A DNA stretch of 64,000 nt from Rothia sp. HMSC078H08 (GTDB taxonomy: Bacteria > Actinomycetota > Actinomycetes > Actinomycetales > Micrococcaceae): the NCBI RefSeq assembly GCF_001808955.1, contig NZ_KV795255.1, positions 1 through 64,000 on the forward strand. The letters run 5' to 3'. The notes beneath the pieces are model-generated. The model searched no databases. It was not told the origin of the DNA and saw nothing but the letters and a program-made list of their open reading frames with translations. Shown here piece by piece: positions 33,320 to 42,403 of this stretch. The stretch's first letter is position 1, and each line of letters begins with the position of its first letter. The translations under genes were made by a program, and so were the position numbers.

Positions 33320-33460
33320 GCTTTCAGGGTCGAATAAGTAAAAGGGATTCACTATGGTTTCGGTCAATGTCCGGGGCTTTTTGGGGCTTTATTCTCAGCG
33401 CTGAGGCGCCCACCTCCCTGTGGGGTGCCGACCCGGACTTCCTCTCACAGCTTCATGGGA

Positions 33461-33466
33461 TAAACT
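33461..33466 (+). promoter_or_regulatory. -10 box, likely leaderless start of PBP gene
   Basis: TAAACT 6 nt before the ATG at 33473; no ribosome site present in GAATGA. Confidence 0.6.
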
Positions 33467-33472
33467 GAATGA

Positions 33473-35617
33473 ATGGCTTCATCTAAGAAAACCCGTGCGC
33501 GTCGCCGCCCGGGAGATTTTTTGCAGTTCCTCGCGTTCAGCGTGATTGCCGGTTTCCTTGCGGCAATTATTGTCGTACCCCCTGCCGTGAGCTTGGGTAT
33601 GGTCACGAACGCGTCGATGTCATGGTTCCAGGACCTTCCTGACGACATTGCCGATGGCATCTCCTCCCGTCCTTCTACTATTTACGCTGCTGACGGCAAG
33701 ACCGAAATCGCGACCTTCTTCGAAGAGAACCGTGAACCGGTCAAGCTGGATCAGATTTCTCAGCACATGAAGAACGCTATCGTCTCGGTGGAGGACCGTG
33801 ACTTCTACAATCACGGTGCTGTCTCCGCTATCGGTATCGGTCGTGCGTTCCTGAACAACATCATTAACTCCAACAGCGGCCGCCGTCAGGGTGCATCCAC
33901 CCTGACCCAGCAGTACGTTAACAACCTCATTGTTGACTCCGCTGTGGCTCGTGGTGAGGACGCTACCGCAACCCTGAACGGTAACAAGACCTACGCCGCA
34001 AAGATTCGCGAGATGAAGCTTGCGATTTCTATGGAGCAGAACAAGTCCAAGGACGAAATCCTTGAAGGCTACCTGAACATCGTGAACCTTGGTGGTTCGA
34101 ACTACGGTGTTGAGGCTGCTGCACAGTACTACTGGGGTATTTCCGCTAAGGACCTGAACGTGGCACAGTCCGCCCTTCTTGCCGGTCTGGTGCAGGCACC
34201 GAACGTGTACGACCCGACCGTGAACCCCGAACTCGCCCGTGAACGCCGCGACATCGTTCTGGGCACCATGCTCCGCGACGGCAAGATTTCCGACAAGGAA
34301 TACAGCGACGCCATCGCCAGCGACATTAAGCTCAACGTCCACACCAAGTCCCAGGGTTGCTCCCTGGCAGGCGACAAGGCGTTCTTCTGCCGTTATGTGG
34401 TCAACTACCTGCTGCAGGATGAGTCCCTCGGCGCAACCGCTGAGCTGCGTAACACCGCTATCAAGCGTGGCGGCCTGAAGATCGTGACCACCCTCAACCC
34501 CGAGGCTCAGACCGCGGCTAAGCAGGCAGTTGACTCCACCCAGCCCGCAGCAACCAACTGGAACGACGTGAACTCCGCCCTGACCAGTGTTGAGCCCGGT
34601 ACCGGTCGCGTCATCGCGATGGCACAGAACACCGAGCTCGGTAGCCCCGCAGACGCAAACGACCACTCCAAGACCGAGTACAACTACAACGTTGATAGCG
34701 CCTACGGTGGTACCCGCGGCTTCCAGCCCGGTTCGACGTTCAAACCGATTATTCTGGCTCAGTGGCTCATCAGCGGCCGCGGCGCTAACGCTACCGTGAA
34801 CGGTACCCAGCTGTTCTGGCCCACCAGCTTCGGTTGGAACGCCAAGTGCTACGACGGCGGTAAGTACTACTACACCGGTCAGCCGAACGGCTGGTCCTAT
34901 AAGAACGCAGTCAACGGCGGTCTGACCTACGGTACCGCTGCGTACGGTATTCGCCAGTCGTTGAACTCGTACCTGTACGGCATGCTCTCCCAGATTGACC
35001 TGTGCGATGTGCACGACCTGTCCATCAAGATGCACGCCCTGGACGGTACCGGCGAACCGCTGCACAGCATCCCCGACCTGGGTACCAACATTGGTGGTAC
35101 CAAGTACGGTATCTCCCCGCTGACCAGCGCATCCATGTACGCTATCTTCGCTTCTGAGGGTAAGTACTGCACCCCGCGCCCGATTGAGAAGATCACCAAG
35201 ACCAACGGTGAAACCATGAAGGAATACCAGAACCAGTGCGAGCAGGTCCTGGATCCGGACATCGCGAACGGTGTCAGCTGGGTTCTGAAGGGCGTTATCC
35301 AGCCTGGCGGTTCCGCTTCTCAGCGCGGTATTGGTCTTCCGAACGGTTCGGCTGCGAAGACCGGTACGAACGATAACTCCTCCCAGACCTGGCAGGTTGG
35401 CTACACTCGTGGCCTGTCCACCGCGTCTTGGGTTGGTTCTAACAACCTCGGCTTCCGCTCCCTGAACGGTGTGGGTATTAACGGTCGAGTCCTCGAGTAC
35501 GTCGATGGTGCAACCTATGCGGGTGCACAGTGGCAGTCGTTCATGAAGACGATCGCACCGAAGTACAACACGAAGGACTTCACCACCCCCAGCGATAAGA
35601 TTCTGTCGTACAGCTAG
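33473..35617 (+). CDS. bifunctional transglycosylase/transpeptidase PBP (class A)
   Basis: Class A penicillin-binding protein that polymerises and cross-links peptidoglycan (PonA2-like by context). The 714 residues have a basic N-terminus, one membrane helix (about 20-45), a GT51 domain with catalytic glutamate in IVSVEDRDFYNHGAV (about 107) and GASTLTQQYVNNL, and a transpeptidase domain with SxxK in PGSTFKPII (about 421), SxN in QSLNSYL and KTGT at about 628. No PASTA domain follows, unlike mycobacterial PonA2. Likely leaderless. First gene of a probable operon with the phosphoesterase. Confidence 0.94.
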   Translation: MASSKKTRARRRPGDFLQFLAFSVIAGFLAAIIVVPPAVSLGMVTNASMSWFQDLPDDIADGISSRPSTIYAADGKTEIATFFEENREPVKLDQISQHMKNAIVSVEDRDFYNHGAVSAIGIGRAFLNNIINSNSGRRQGASTLTQQYVNNLIVDSAVARGEDATATLNGNKTYAAKIREMKLAISMEQNKSKDEILEGYLNIVNLGGSNYGVEAAAQYYWGISAKDLNVAQSALLAGLVQAPNVYDPTVNPELARERRDIVLGTMLRDGKISDKEYSDAIASDIKLNVHTKSQGCSLAGDKAFFCRYVVNYLLQDESLGATAELRNTAIKRGGLKIVTTLNPEAQTAAKQAVDSTQPAATNWNDVNSALTSVEPGTGRVIAMAQNTELGSPADANDHSKTEYNYNVDSAYGGTRGFQPGSTFKPIILAQWLISGRGANATVNGTQLFWPTSFGWNAKCYDGGKYYYTGQPNGWSYKNAVNGGLTYGTAAYGIRQSLNSYLYGMLSQIDLCDVHDLSIKMHALDGTGEPLHSIPDLGTNIGGTKYGISPLTSASMYAIFASEGKYCTPRPIEKITKTNGETMKEYQNQCEQVLDPDIANGVSWVLKGVIQPGGSASQRGIGLPNGSAAKTGTNDNSSQTWQVGYTRGLSTASWVGSNNLGFRSLNGVGINGRVLEYVDGATYAGAQWQSFMKTIAPKYNTKDFTTPSDKILSYS

Positions 35618-35657
35618 AATCACAGCTCATCAGCTGAAGCCTGAAAGGCGATTGATA

Positions 35658-36671
35658 ATGTGTGAAAACGCAGTCAACGCCCGCGTCCCCGTGGCGGTCC
35701 CCGGCGCACGCGGCTCCTCCCCGCTCCTGAAGAAGGTAGCGGGGGCGGTAGCCGCCACTGCAGCCTTGGGGGCCGCCACGGCGGCGTATGGGCACTTTAT
35801 TGAGCTGAACAATTTTCAGCTCCGCACCGAGTCCCTGCCGGTGTTGCCCGCCGGTAGCCCTGACTTTAGGATTCTGCATATTTCGGATATGCACATGATT
35901 CCGGGCCAGCAGAAGAAGATTGACTTCATGCACTCGCTGGCTGCCCTGGAGCCGGATTTGGTGATGAACACGGGTGATAACCTCTCCCACGTGGACGGTA
36001 TGGGCCCACTGCTGGAGGCACTCGACCCGCTCATGGACTTCCCCGGCGTGTTTGTGCCCGGCTCGAATTGCTATTTCGCGCCGGTTTTCAAGAACCCGGC
36101 ACGTTACCTGTGGCAGCCGCGCACCCCGCAGATGATTGAGGAAGGCTCGCGCGTAGCCCTGCCCATTGAGCGGATGCACGACGCCTTCGAGTCGCGCGGC
36201 TGGACGGGCCTGGTCAACCGCTACGATACGCTGAACCTTAAGGGTCTGCGTCTGGAATTCTCCGGCGTGGATGACCCGCACCTGCGTTACGATGAGCACC
36301 CCGGGTTCGCCCCCGGTGCCTTCGATGAGGGTGAGGAGCCGAGCGTCCGTATCGGCGTGGCGCACGCCCCCTATATGCGTACCCTGCACCGCTTCGTGCA
36401 GGACGGTGCGCAGGCTATTTTTGCCGGTCATACGCACGGCGGTCAGGTCTGCCTACCCGGCGGTCACGCCCTGGTCAGCAATTGCGATTTGCCGCCTTCG
36501 CGTGCGAAGGGTGTCAGTGAGCAGTCCGGTATTCCGGTTCAGGTTTCTGCCGGTTTGGGCACCTCTCGTTTTGCGCCGGTCCGTCTGTTCTGCCCGCCGG
36601 AGGCAATCCTGGTGACCCTCACGGCTCGCGATAAGGGTGAGGCCGACGCTTCGAAAGGTGGCCGCCGCTAA
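35658..36671 (+). CDS. membrane-anchored metallophosphoesterase
   Basis: Calcineurin-like phosphoesterase of the YkuE/YaeI type, anchored by an Ala-rich N-terminal helix (about residues 25-45). Metal-site motifs: RILHISDMHMIPGQ (D-x-H), DLVMNTGDNLSH (GD), VPGSNCYF in place of the usual GNHD-type motif as in this subfamily, VAHAPY, and FAGHTHGGQVCLPG. 337 residues. ATG at 35658 with AAAGG nine nt upstream; a TTG two codons earlier is possible. It lies 40 bases after the PBP gene and its stop overlaps the ABC gene (TAATG). The neighbourhood suggests a cell-envelope substrate; not proven. Confidence 0.88.
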   Translation: MCENAVNARVPVAVPGARGSSPLLKKVAGAVAATAALGAATAAYGHFIELNNFQLRTESLPVLPAGSPDFRILHISDMHMIPGQQKKIDFMHSLAALEPDLVMNTGDNLSHVDGMGPLLEALDPLMDFPGVFVPGSNCYFAPVFKNPARYLWQPRTPQMIEEGSRVALPIERMHDAFESRGWTGLVNRYDTLNLKGLRLEFSGVDDPHLRYDEHPGFAPGAFDEGEEPSVRIGVAHAPYMRTLHRFVQDGAQAIFAGHTHGGQVCLPGGHALVSNCDLPPSRAKGVSEQSGIPVQVSAGLGTSRFAPVRLFCPPEAILVTLTARDKGEADASKGGRR

Positions 36672-38707
36672 TGTCTGAGGCTTCTACAGCACGCACGACT
36701 AAGCGCCGCCGTAACCCCTTCTTGGAGACGGCGAGCGAACCGACCCCCGCCCCGATCGACTACGCGCACGGTCAGCGTGCCCCGCACACCCTCGCCGCGT
36801 ATGCGCGTCCGATTCGTGTGCGCTGGGGCGTGGGTCTGCTCGTGGCGTTCGGTGCCGGTGCCCTTGAGATTTCCATCCCGCAGGTACTGCAGATTATTGT
36901 GGATCATCTCTCGCAGAGCACCACCGAGAGCGCCATCTGGATTGCCGGCGGCCTGGTGCTTCTGCTGGGTATTGCGCATGCCTCCTTCATGTATTGGAGG
37001 CGCTGGCTGATTGTGGACCCGACCTCCACGATTGAGCTGTCCATGCGCATGAATTTCTTTGACCGCCTGCTCAGCGCCCCGCTTTCTCTGCTGGATCGTT
37101 GGCCCTCCGGTCAGTTGCTGACCCGCTCCATGAGCGATCTGGGGACGATTCGCCGTTGGTTGTCTTTCGGTATCGTTCAGATGCTGACTGTTGCGGTGAT
37201 GTTCCTGGTCGGTGGCTTCTTCATGCTGCGTTCTTCGCCGTCTCTGGCGCTGGTGTTCGTGGTGACCGTGCCTATTCTGGTGCTGTCGCTGGTGAACTTC
37301 ACCCGCAAGTACTACCGCGCTTCACATGAGATTCAGCAGATGACGGGCGACCTCTCCACCCGTATTGAGGAGTCGGTGCGCGGCATCCGCGTGATTAAGG
37401 CGCTGGGCCGCTCCCCCGAGCAGATTCAGGAATATTCCGAGTCGGTGGACGCCCTGCAGGTGCGCGAGTACGGCAGGTCGATGCTGGTGGCTCGTGTTGC
37501 CCTGTACCAGGGCCTGATCGTGGGTGTCTCTACGGCGGTGGCGCTGGCTGTGGGCGCTTCGCAGGTTGCGGCAGGCACCTTGAGCCTGGGTGCGATGACC
37601 GCCTACTTTGCGGTGCAGACGACCGTGCTCAGCCACGTGACGCGCTCGACCGCGCTGATGTCTGCCTATTTGAGCTATAAGGTGGCGTTGGAACGCCACA
37701 ACGAGGTCATGGACGAGCCCGGCTTTGAGGCGGTGCCGCTGGTTCGTGGCTCCGCGGCTGTGTCTGGGCCCGAGCATCCGCAGGGTGCTTCTGATTCGTC
37801 AACAGTAGCTGGAGTATCTGCCGAGGGCGGCTCCGGGAAGGAAACTATGCACCCCAGCGGTGGCGCAGTATCTGTCACTTTCGATCACGTTCAGTTCAGC
37901 TACGACGCTATCAAGGCGCCGGCGGAGGCTACCACTGAGGCGAATTCTGAAGTTGCTTCTGAGACGAAGGCACCCGAGGTTTCCGTGCTGAAGGACGTAA
38001 ACTTCAAGGTCTTCCCTGGCGAGATTCTGGCGCTGGTGGGCGCAACCGGTAGCGGCAAGTCCACCGCGCTCTCGCTGGTTCCGCGTTTCTACGAGCCGAC
38101 CTCCGGTTCCCTGCGTTTCGGCACCCGTGATACCGCCGACATGTCTATTGAGGAGGTGCGCGCCCAGACCGCGTTCGTCTTTGAGGAGGCGGTGCTCTTC
38201 TCCGGCACGGTCCGTGAGAATGTGCTGATGGGCGTTGCCGAGCAGTACGAGCGCGGCACCGAGGATGAGGACTACCCGAGCCAGGAAGAGCTGGAGGCGA
38301 CCCTGAACACCGCGTTGCAGCTGGCTGCCTGCGATTTCGTGGCGGAGCTGCCGCAGGGGCTGGACACGATTATCGGTGAGGAGGGTCTGAGCCTTTCAGG
38401 TGGCCAGCGTCAGCGTCTGTCGTTGGCGCGCGCTTTGGCGAAGCGCCCCTCCGTGCTGCTGCTGGATGACCCGTTCTCGGCGCTGGATGTGAACACCGAG
38501 GAGCGTATTATTACCGGTCTGCGTGAAGGCTTGGAGGGCCTGGGCGGCGCCACGACCCTGCTGACGGCGCACCGCCCCTCCACGGTGGCTCTGGCGGACC
38601 GTGTGCTGCTGATGGTTGATGGTGCTGTGGTCGCCGAGGGCACTCACGCTGAGCTGATGGACTCTTCGGAGCAGTACCGTCAGCTGATGACGATGGAGGA
38701 GGGCTAA
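36671..38707 (+). CDS. ABC exporter half-transporter 1 (degenerate catalytic site)
   Basis: Type IV ABC exporter subunit: six-helix membrane domain (about 50-330) fused to an ATPase domain. Walker A GATGSGKSTAL at about 457, signature LSGGQRQRLSLARAL, Walker B VLLLDDPFSALD at about 596: the residue after the Walker B aspartate is Asp rather than the catalytic Glu, as in the non-hydrolysing half of heterodimeric exporters. Two non-conserved linkers, Ser/Gly/Glu-rich, lie between the membrane and ATPase domains and inside the first beta sheet. Start overlaps the phosphoesterase stop; its stop overlaps the next ABC gene. Substrate unknown. Confidence 0.93.
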   Translation: MSEASTARTTKRRRNPFLETASEPTPAPIDYAHGQRAPHTLAAYARPIRVRWGVGLLVAFGAGALEISIPQVLQIIVDHLSQSTTESAIWIAGGLVLLLGIAHASFMYWRRWLIVDPTSTIELSMRMNFFDRLLSAPLSLLDRWPSGQLLTRSMSDLGTIRRWLSFGIVQMLTVAVMFLVGGFFMLRSSPSLALVFVVTVPILVLSLVNFTRKYYRASHEIQQMTGDLSTRIEESVRGIRVIKALGRSPEQIQEYSESVDALQVREYGRSMLVARVALYQGLIVGVSTAVALAVGASQVAAGTLSLGAMTAYFAVQTTVLSHVTRSTALMSAYLSYKVALERHNEVMDEPGFEAVPLVRGSAAVSGPEHPQGASDSSTVAGVSAEGGSGKETMHPSGGAVSVTFDHVQFSYDAIKAPAEATTEANSEVASETKAPEVSVLKDVNFKVFPGEILALVGATGSGKSTALSLVPRFYEPTSGSLRFGTRDTADMSIEEVRAQTAFVFEEAVLFSGTVRENVLMGVAEQYERGTEDEDYPSQEELEATLNTALQLAACDFVAELPQGLDTIIGEEGLSLSGGQRQRLSLARALAKRPSVLLLDDPFSALDVNTEERIITGLREGLEGLGGATTLLTAHRPSTVALADRVLLMVDGAVVAEGTHAELMDSSEQYRQLMTMEEG

Positions 38708-40581
38708 TGGCCCATCATCGTCCGGCGGAGCCGCGGGATCAGATGAGCCCGCAAGAGCGCGCGGAGACCCGTGAACGCTCGATGGCTCTGCTGCGCCAGA
38801 TGTTGCGCCCGCACCGTGGGGCGTTGGCTCTGTCGATTATTTCGGTGCTTTTGGTGTCGGGTTCCTCAGCGGTTGCGCCGATTCTGATTGCCCGCGTCCT
38901 GGATAGTTCCATTGAGCCGCTCAGGCAGGGTGATGCCTCTCCCCTGTTGACCCTGCTGGTGTTCTTTGTGGTGGCTACCGCGGTGACCGCGATCTTCTCA
39001 TGGGTCAACGTGGCGTACACGGTGCGCGTGTCGCTGGGCGTGGTGGTGTACCTGCGTAAGCGGGTGTTCCGTCACGCGCAGTCGCTGAGCGTGTCGTTCC
39101 ATGAGCGGTACACCTCGGGCAAGGTCATTTCGCGTCTGACTAGCGATATTGATACGATCCGCAGCTTCTTGGACAGCGGCATCAGCCAGTTGGCGATTAC
39201 TTTGCTGTCCATGGTGATTTCTGCGGTCGCTATTTTCCTTCTGGATTGGCGTATTGGCCTGTTCATGCTGGTCATGGGCGTGCCGATTTACTTCTTGACG
39301 CGCTGGTTCCAGAAGACGGCGGTGCCGGTTTTCCGTACGATGCGTACCGAGTCTGCGCATTTGACGAGCCGTTTTGTGGAGACTTTTACGGGTATCCGCG
39401 CGGTGAAGGCGTTTGGTGCGGAGGCGCAGATGCGTTCTGAGTACGCTCAGGCGTCGGAGCGTTACCGCCTTGCGGTGATGGATTCCATTAAGATTTTCGG
39501 CATCTATTCGCCCGTGCTGATGCTTTTGGGCAATGTGTTTATTGCCGGTGCGCTGGTGCTGGGTGGTTATGCGGTGCTGGGCGGCACCATGCAGATCGGT
39601 ACCCTGCTGGCGCTGGTGATTTACGCGAACCGTGTGTTTGAGCCGGTCATGCAGCTCTCTGAGTTCTACAACATGTTCCAGTCGGCGATGTCAGCGCTGG
39701 AGAAGCTGTCGTCGTTCTTGGCTGAGGAGCCGGAGGTTGCTGAGCCGGAGCATCCGCATGAGCGGGCTGTAGAGTCTGTAGCTGAATCTGCTACTGGCGT
39801 TACTGAGGGCGCGTCCGGCACGGTTCAGGGCGCTCTGGTGGAGCTGGATTCGGCGGTCTTTGGGTACACCTCGGATCGTCACGCGCTGAAGGAGACGAGC
39901 CTGCGCATTGAGCCGGGTACGACCGTGGCGCTGGTGGGTGCTACGGGTGCCGGTAAGTCGACGATCGCTAAGCTGGTGGCTCGTTTCTACGATGTTTCAG
40001 CCGGTCAGGTGCGTATTGACGGCGTGGATGTTCGCCAGCTGGCAGATGCTCAGCTGCGCCGTGAGGTGCTCATGCTGACCCAGGAGGTGTTCCTGTTCTC
40101 CGCGTCGATTCTGGAGAATATCCGCATGGGTAACCCACAGGCGTCCGATGAGCAGGTGAAGGCTGCCGCGAAGGCGGTGGGTGCTGACGCGTTCATTGAG
40201 CGTCTGCGTGACGGCTACGAGTCACAGCTGGGCCGTGGCGGTATTACCCTGTCGGCGGGTCAGCGTCAGCTGGTGTCCTTTGCTCGTGTGTTCTTGGCGA
40301 ATCCGCGGGTGCTAATTCTGGATGAGGCGACGGCTTCGCTGGACATTCCGAGTGAGCGTGCGGTGCAGGCGGCGCTGCGAACTATTTTGGCGGGGCGTAC
40401 GGCGCTGGTGATTGCGCATCGCCTCTCGACGGTTCTGGGTGCTGATCGTGTGCTGGTGATTCATGAGGGCTCCGTAATGGAGGATGGCTCCCCGCAGCAA
40501 CTGATTGCCTCCGGCGGTCGTTTTGCGGCGATGTACGCCTCCTGGGATGAGCTGAATCAGGTTCAGGAGACTGAAGCCTAG
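38707..40581 (+). CDS. ABC exporter half-transporter 2 (catalytic)
   Basis: Partner subunit, 624 residues: six membrane helices (about 40-320) with FHERYTSGKVISRLTSDIDTI as the typical first intracellular loop, then the ATPase with Walker A GATGAGKSTIA at about 411, signature LSAGQRQLVSFARVF, Walker B VLILDEATASLD with catalytic Glu, and switch His in IAHRLSTV. The signature is LSAGQ rather than LSGGQ, so each composite ATP site differs. An acidic linker (VAEPEHPHERAVES) joins the domains. Forms a heterodimer with the preceding gene; probably a drug, lipid or peptide exporter. Confidence 0.93.
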   Translation: MAHHRPAEPRDQMSPQERAETRERSMALLRQMLRPHRGALALSIISVLLVSGSSAVAPILIARVLDSSIEPLRQGDASPLLTLLVFFVVATAVTAIFSWVNVAYTVRVSLGVVVYLRKRVFRHAQSLSVSFHERYTSGKVISRLTSDIDTIRSFLDSGISQLAITLLSMVISAVAIFLLDWRIGLFMLVMGVPIYFLTRWFQKTAVPVFRTMRTESAHLTSRFVETFTGIRAVKAFGAEAQMRSEYAQASERYRLAVMDSIKIFGIYSPVLMLLGNVFIAGALVLGGYAVLGGTMQIGTLLALVIYANRVFEPVMQLSEFYNMFQSAMSALEKLSSFLAEEPEVAEPEHPHERAVESVAESATGVTEGASGTVQGALVELDSAVFGYTSDRHALKETSLRIEPGTTVALVGATGAGKSTIAKLVARFYDVSAGQVRIDGVDVRQLADAQLRREVLMLTQEVFLFSASILENIRMGNPQASDEQVKAAAKAVGADAFIERLRDGYESQLGRGGITLSAGQRQLVSFARVFLANPRVLILDEATASLDIPSERAVQAALRTILAGRTALVIAHRLSTVLGADRVLVIHEGSVMEDGSPQQLIASGGRFAAMYASWDELNQVQETEA

Positions 40582-40624
40582 AAGCTTTATCTGCCCCTCC
40601 TCCGAGCGGTGGTGTGCCGCTGTG

Positions 40625-40653
40625 TTGCGTTCTGAATTTTTTTGGGTTATCCT
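40625..40653 (+). promoter_or_regulatory. promoter of tRNA-Pro
   Basis: TTGCGT (40625-40630), 17-base spacer, TATCCT (40648-40653), about 38 bases before the mature tRNA. Confidence 0.55.
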
Positions 40654-40691
40654 AGGTGAGTTGCCTACGGTATTCACTGATAGGTCAACAT

Positions 40692-40765
40692 CGGGATGTG
40701 GCGCAGCTTGGTAGCGCGCGTCGTTCGGGACGACGAGGTCGCAGGTTCAAATCCTGTCATCCCGA
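40692..40765 (+). tRNA. tRNA-Pro (anticodon CGG)
   Basis: Cloverleaf folds fully: acceptor CGGGATG/CATCCCG, D arm GCGC/GCGC, anticodon stem CGTCG/CGACG with loop TTCGGGA (anticodon CGG), T arm GCAGG TTCAAAT CCTGT, discriminator A. CCA is not encoded. Followed six bases later by a terminator. Confidence 0.96.
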
Positions 40766-40770
40766 CAGAT

Positions 40771-40798
40771 AGCCCCGGTCCTCTGGACCGGGGCTTTG
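40771..40798 (+). terminator. terminator after tRNA-Pro
   Basis: AGCCCCGGTCC pairs with GGACCGGGGCT around TCT, followed by TTT. Confidence 0.88.
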
Positions 40799-40905
40799 TC
40801 GTACCCGCAGTATTTCTGTTGCAGATGTTGAGCACATAGAGGCGACCCCCTACCCGCGCAGGAACTCGGGCGAGGGGGTCGCTTTCGTATCGAGCTCAGT
40901 TCCGT

Positions 40906-42039
40906 TTAGCCGCGCCCGGAGATGAGGGCGAGAATCGCCTCCAGAGGGCCGCGTCCGGCAATGGAGCGTGCCATGCGTGACCAGAGGGTGCAGAAGCCCA
41001 GGGCGATAACAGCGCCGAGTAGCAGGAAGGCGCTCCAGTACACGGCGGTGCCCCAGCCTCCGGTGGCGACGTAGTGCTCGCCGACGGTGAATGCCTTGAT
41101 GGTGGGTCCGGCGTAGATGATGATTCCGCTCAGCACAATGGAGGCGCTCAGCGACATCTGGCCCAGGCGGGCGATGGGGGTGAGCATTCCCGCCTGTGCG
41201 GAGAGCAGGCGCGCGCATTCGGCCCAGAAGTAGAGGGTTGCCGCGAGGTTTAGGGTTAGCAGCACCTGCGGGCTGTTGAGGAAGCCGAGCTCGGTGTAGG
41301 GGTTGAAGGTGCGGTAGACGGCGAGCGCTAGCACGGCGAGTACTACGGGGATTGCGAGCTTTGCCTGCAGGTTGTCGTAGAGGCGCACGAGCACGATGCC
41401 CAGGCACAGGACCCAGATGAGCTGTGCACTCTGAGCGTGGTTGACGCCGTGGCTTGCCAGGAACGGCAGCTGCACGGCGGTCCACTGGTCGGCCCGAGCG
41501 GCTACGTCCATGAGGAGGGTGTAGGTCCAGGTGATGAAGGGGCTGGTGACCACCGCTAGCACTGCGATTGCCCACAGGGGCAGGTGCACGACGAGCAGGG
41601 TGAGCAGGGTCAGTAGCGCCAGGTGCACGAGCATGTCGAAGGGCAGAGAGTATGCGAAGCCCTGCGCCGGTACGGTCACGCCAGCTTGCGGCAGGTAGGT
41701 GATGCCCTGCATGAGTGCCACGCCCAGCAGAAGCAGCGCAAGGAATCGCACGATGGTTCCGGCGAAGAGTTGTGGGAAGTTCGCGGTGCGTGCGTAGCGC
41801 CAGGCGGCTGCGCCCAGGATCGCGGCGAAGAGCGGTTCAGCGGGTACGAGGGTCTGCGGGATCCAGAACGTCCAGGACACCGGGATCAGCTGCAGCCAGT
41901 ATCCGAAGGGGATGAGCAGGCTGAGCACGGCGAAGGCGCGGGCTAGGTCGAGCCCGAGGTCGCGTCGGGTTCCTCCGAGGGAGGCGGCGCGTGCCCCGCT
42001 GCTGACGGTGGGGATGGGTTGAGTGCGCCCTGCTGCCAT
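40906..42039 (-). CDS. DUF418/DUF1624-like polytopic membrane protein
   Basis: 377 residues with about ten membrane helices. The N-terminal RRDLGLDLARAFAVLSLL is the first-helix signature of the acyltransferase-3/DUF1624/DUF418 superfamily, and the C-terminal GRGPLEAILALISG matches the GPLE ending of DUF418 proteins. The family is thought to handle acyl or sugar modification of the envelope, or transport, but no member of this subgroup is well characterised. ATG at 42039 with AAGGAG nine nt upstream; a longer frame to 42120 lacks a ribosome site. Stands alone. Confidence 0.72.
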   Translation of the reverse strand: MAAGRTQPIPTVSSGARAASLGGTRRDLGLDLARAFAVLSLLIPFGYWLQLIPVSWTFWIPQTLVPAEPLFAAILGAAAWRYARTANFPQLFAGTIVRFLALLLLGVALMQGITYLPQAGVTVPAQGFAYSLPFDMLVHLALLTLLTLLVVHLPLWAIAVLAVVTSPFITWTYTLLMDVAARADQWTAVQLPFLASHGVNHAQSAQLIWVLCLGIVLVRLYDNLQAKLAIPVVLAVLALAVYRTFNPYTELGFLNSPQVLLTLNLAATLYFWAECARLLSAQAGMLTPIARLGQMSLSASIVLSGIIIYAGPTIKAFTVGEHYVATGGWGTAVYWSAFLLLGAVIALGFCTLWSRMARSIAGRGPLEAILALISGRG

Positions 42040-42403
42040 GTCCTCGCTCCTTGTAGTGCCGTGTTTGAGAGTCTGTGCACCCTGCCGGTGGTGTGTGCCC
42101 TGCCAGGGTATCTGCCGCATCCGGTGGTGTGTGTCGGATGCTCTGGCATAGGTGTTAAGTGTAACGGTGGAAGCTGTGTCTGCTCGGGTGGTGGCGCGGA
42201 GGTTTTGCTCTCATACTGCCTCTCTGTCGGCTGCTGGCTGGAGCTTCTTGCCCTATTGGTGAGTGCTGTTCAAGTGTTGTTGCACGAGGTTAGGTGTGTA
42301 CCATTGGTACGTTCTTAAAGGTGGAGCAACCCCGCGGGAGCATGATTTCGCTCCTTTTACTGTCCCAAACGCGCCCCACCTGCACACACCACGTTGAGGT
42401 TTT
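42040..42403. other. divergent intergenic region
   Basis: Separates the DUF418-like gene (minus) from the antiporter gene (plus). No coding frame with family features and no clear fold; promoters for both genes are expected here. Confidence 0.35.

Noticed and set aside
33620..35623. 667-codon minus-strand frame over the PBP gene
   Set aside because: Antisense of a clear class A PBP; Val/Gly/Leu-rich without structure.
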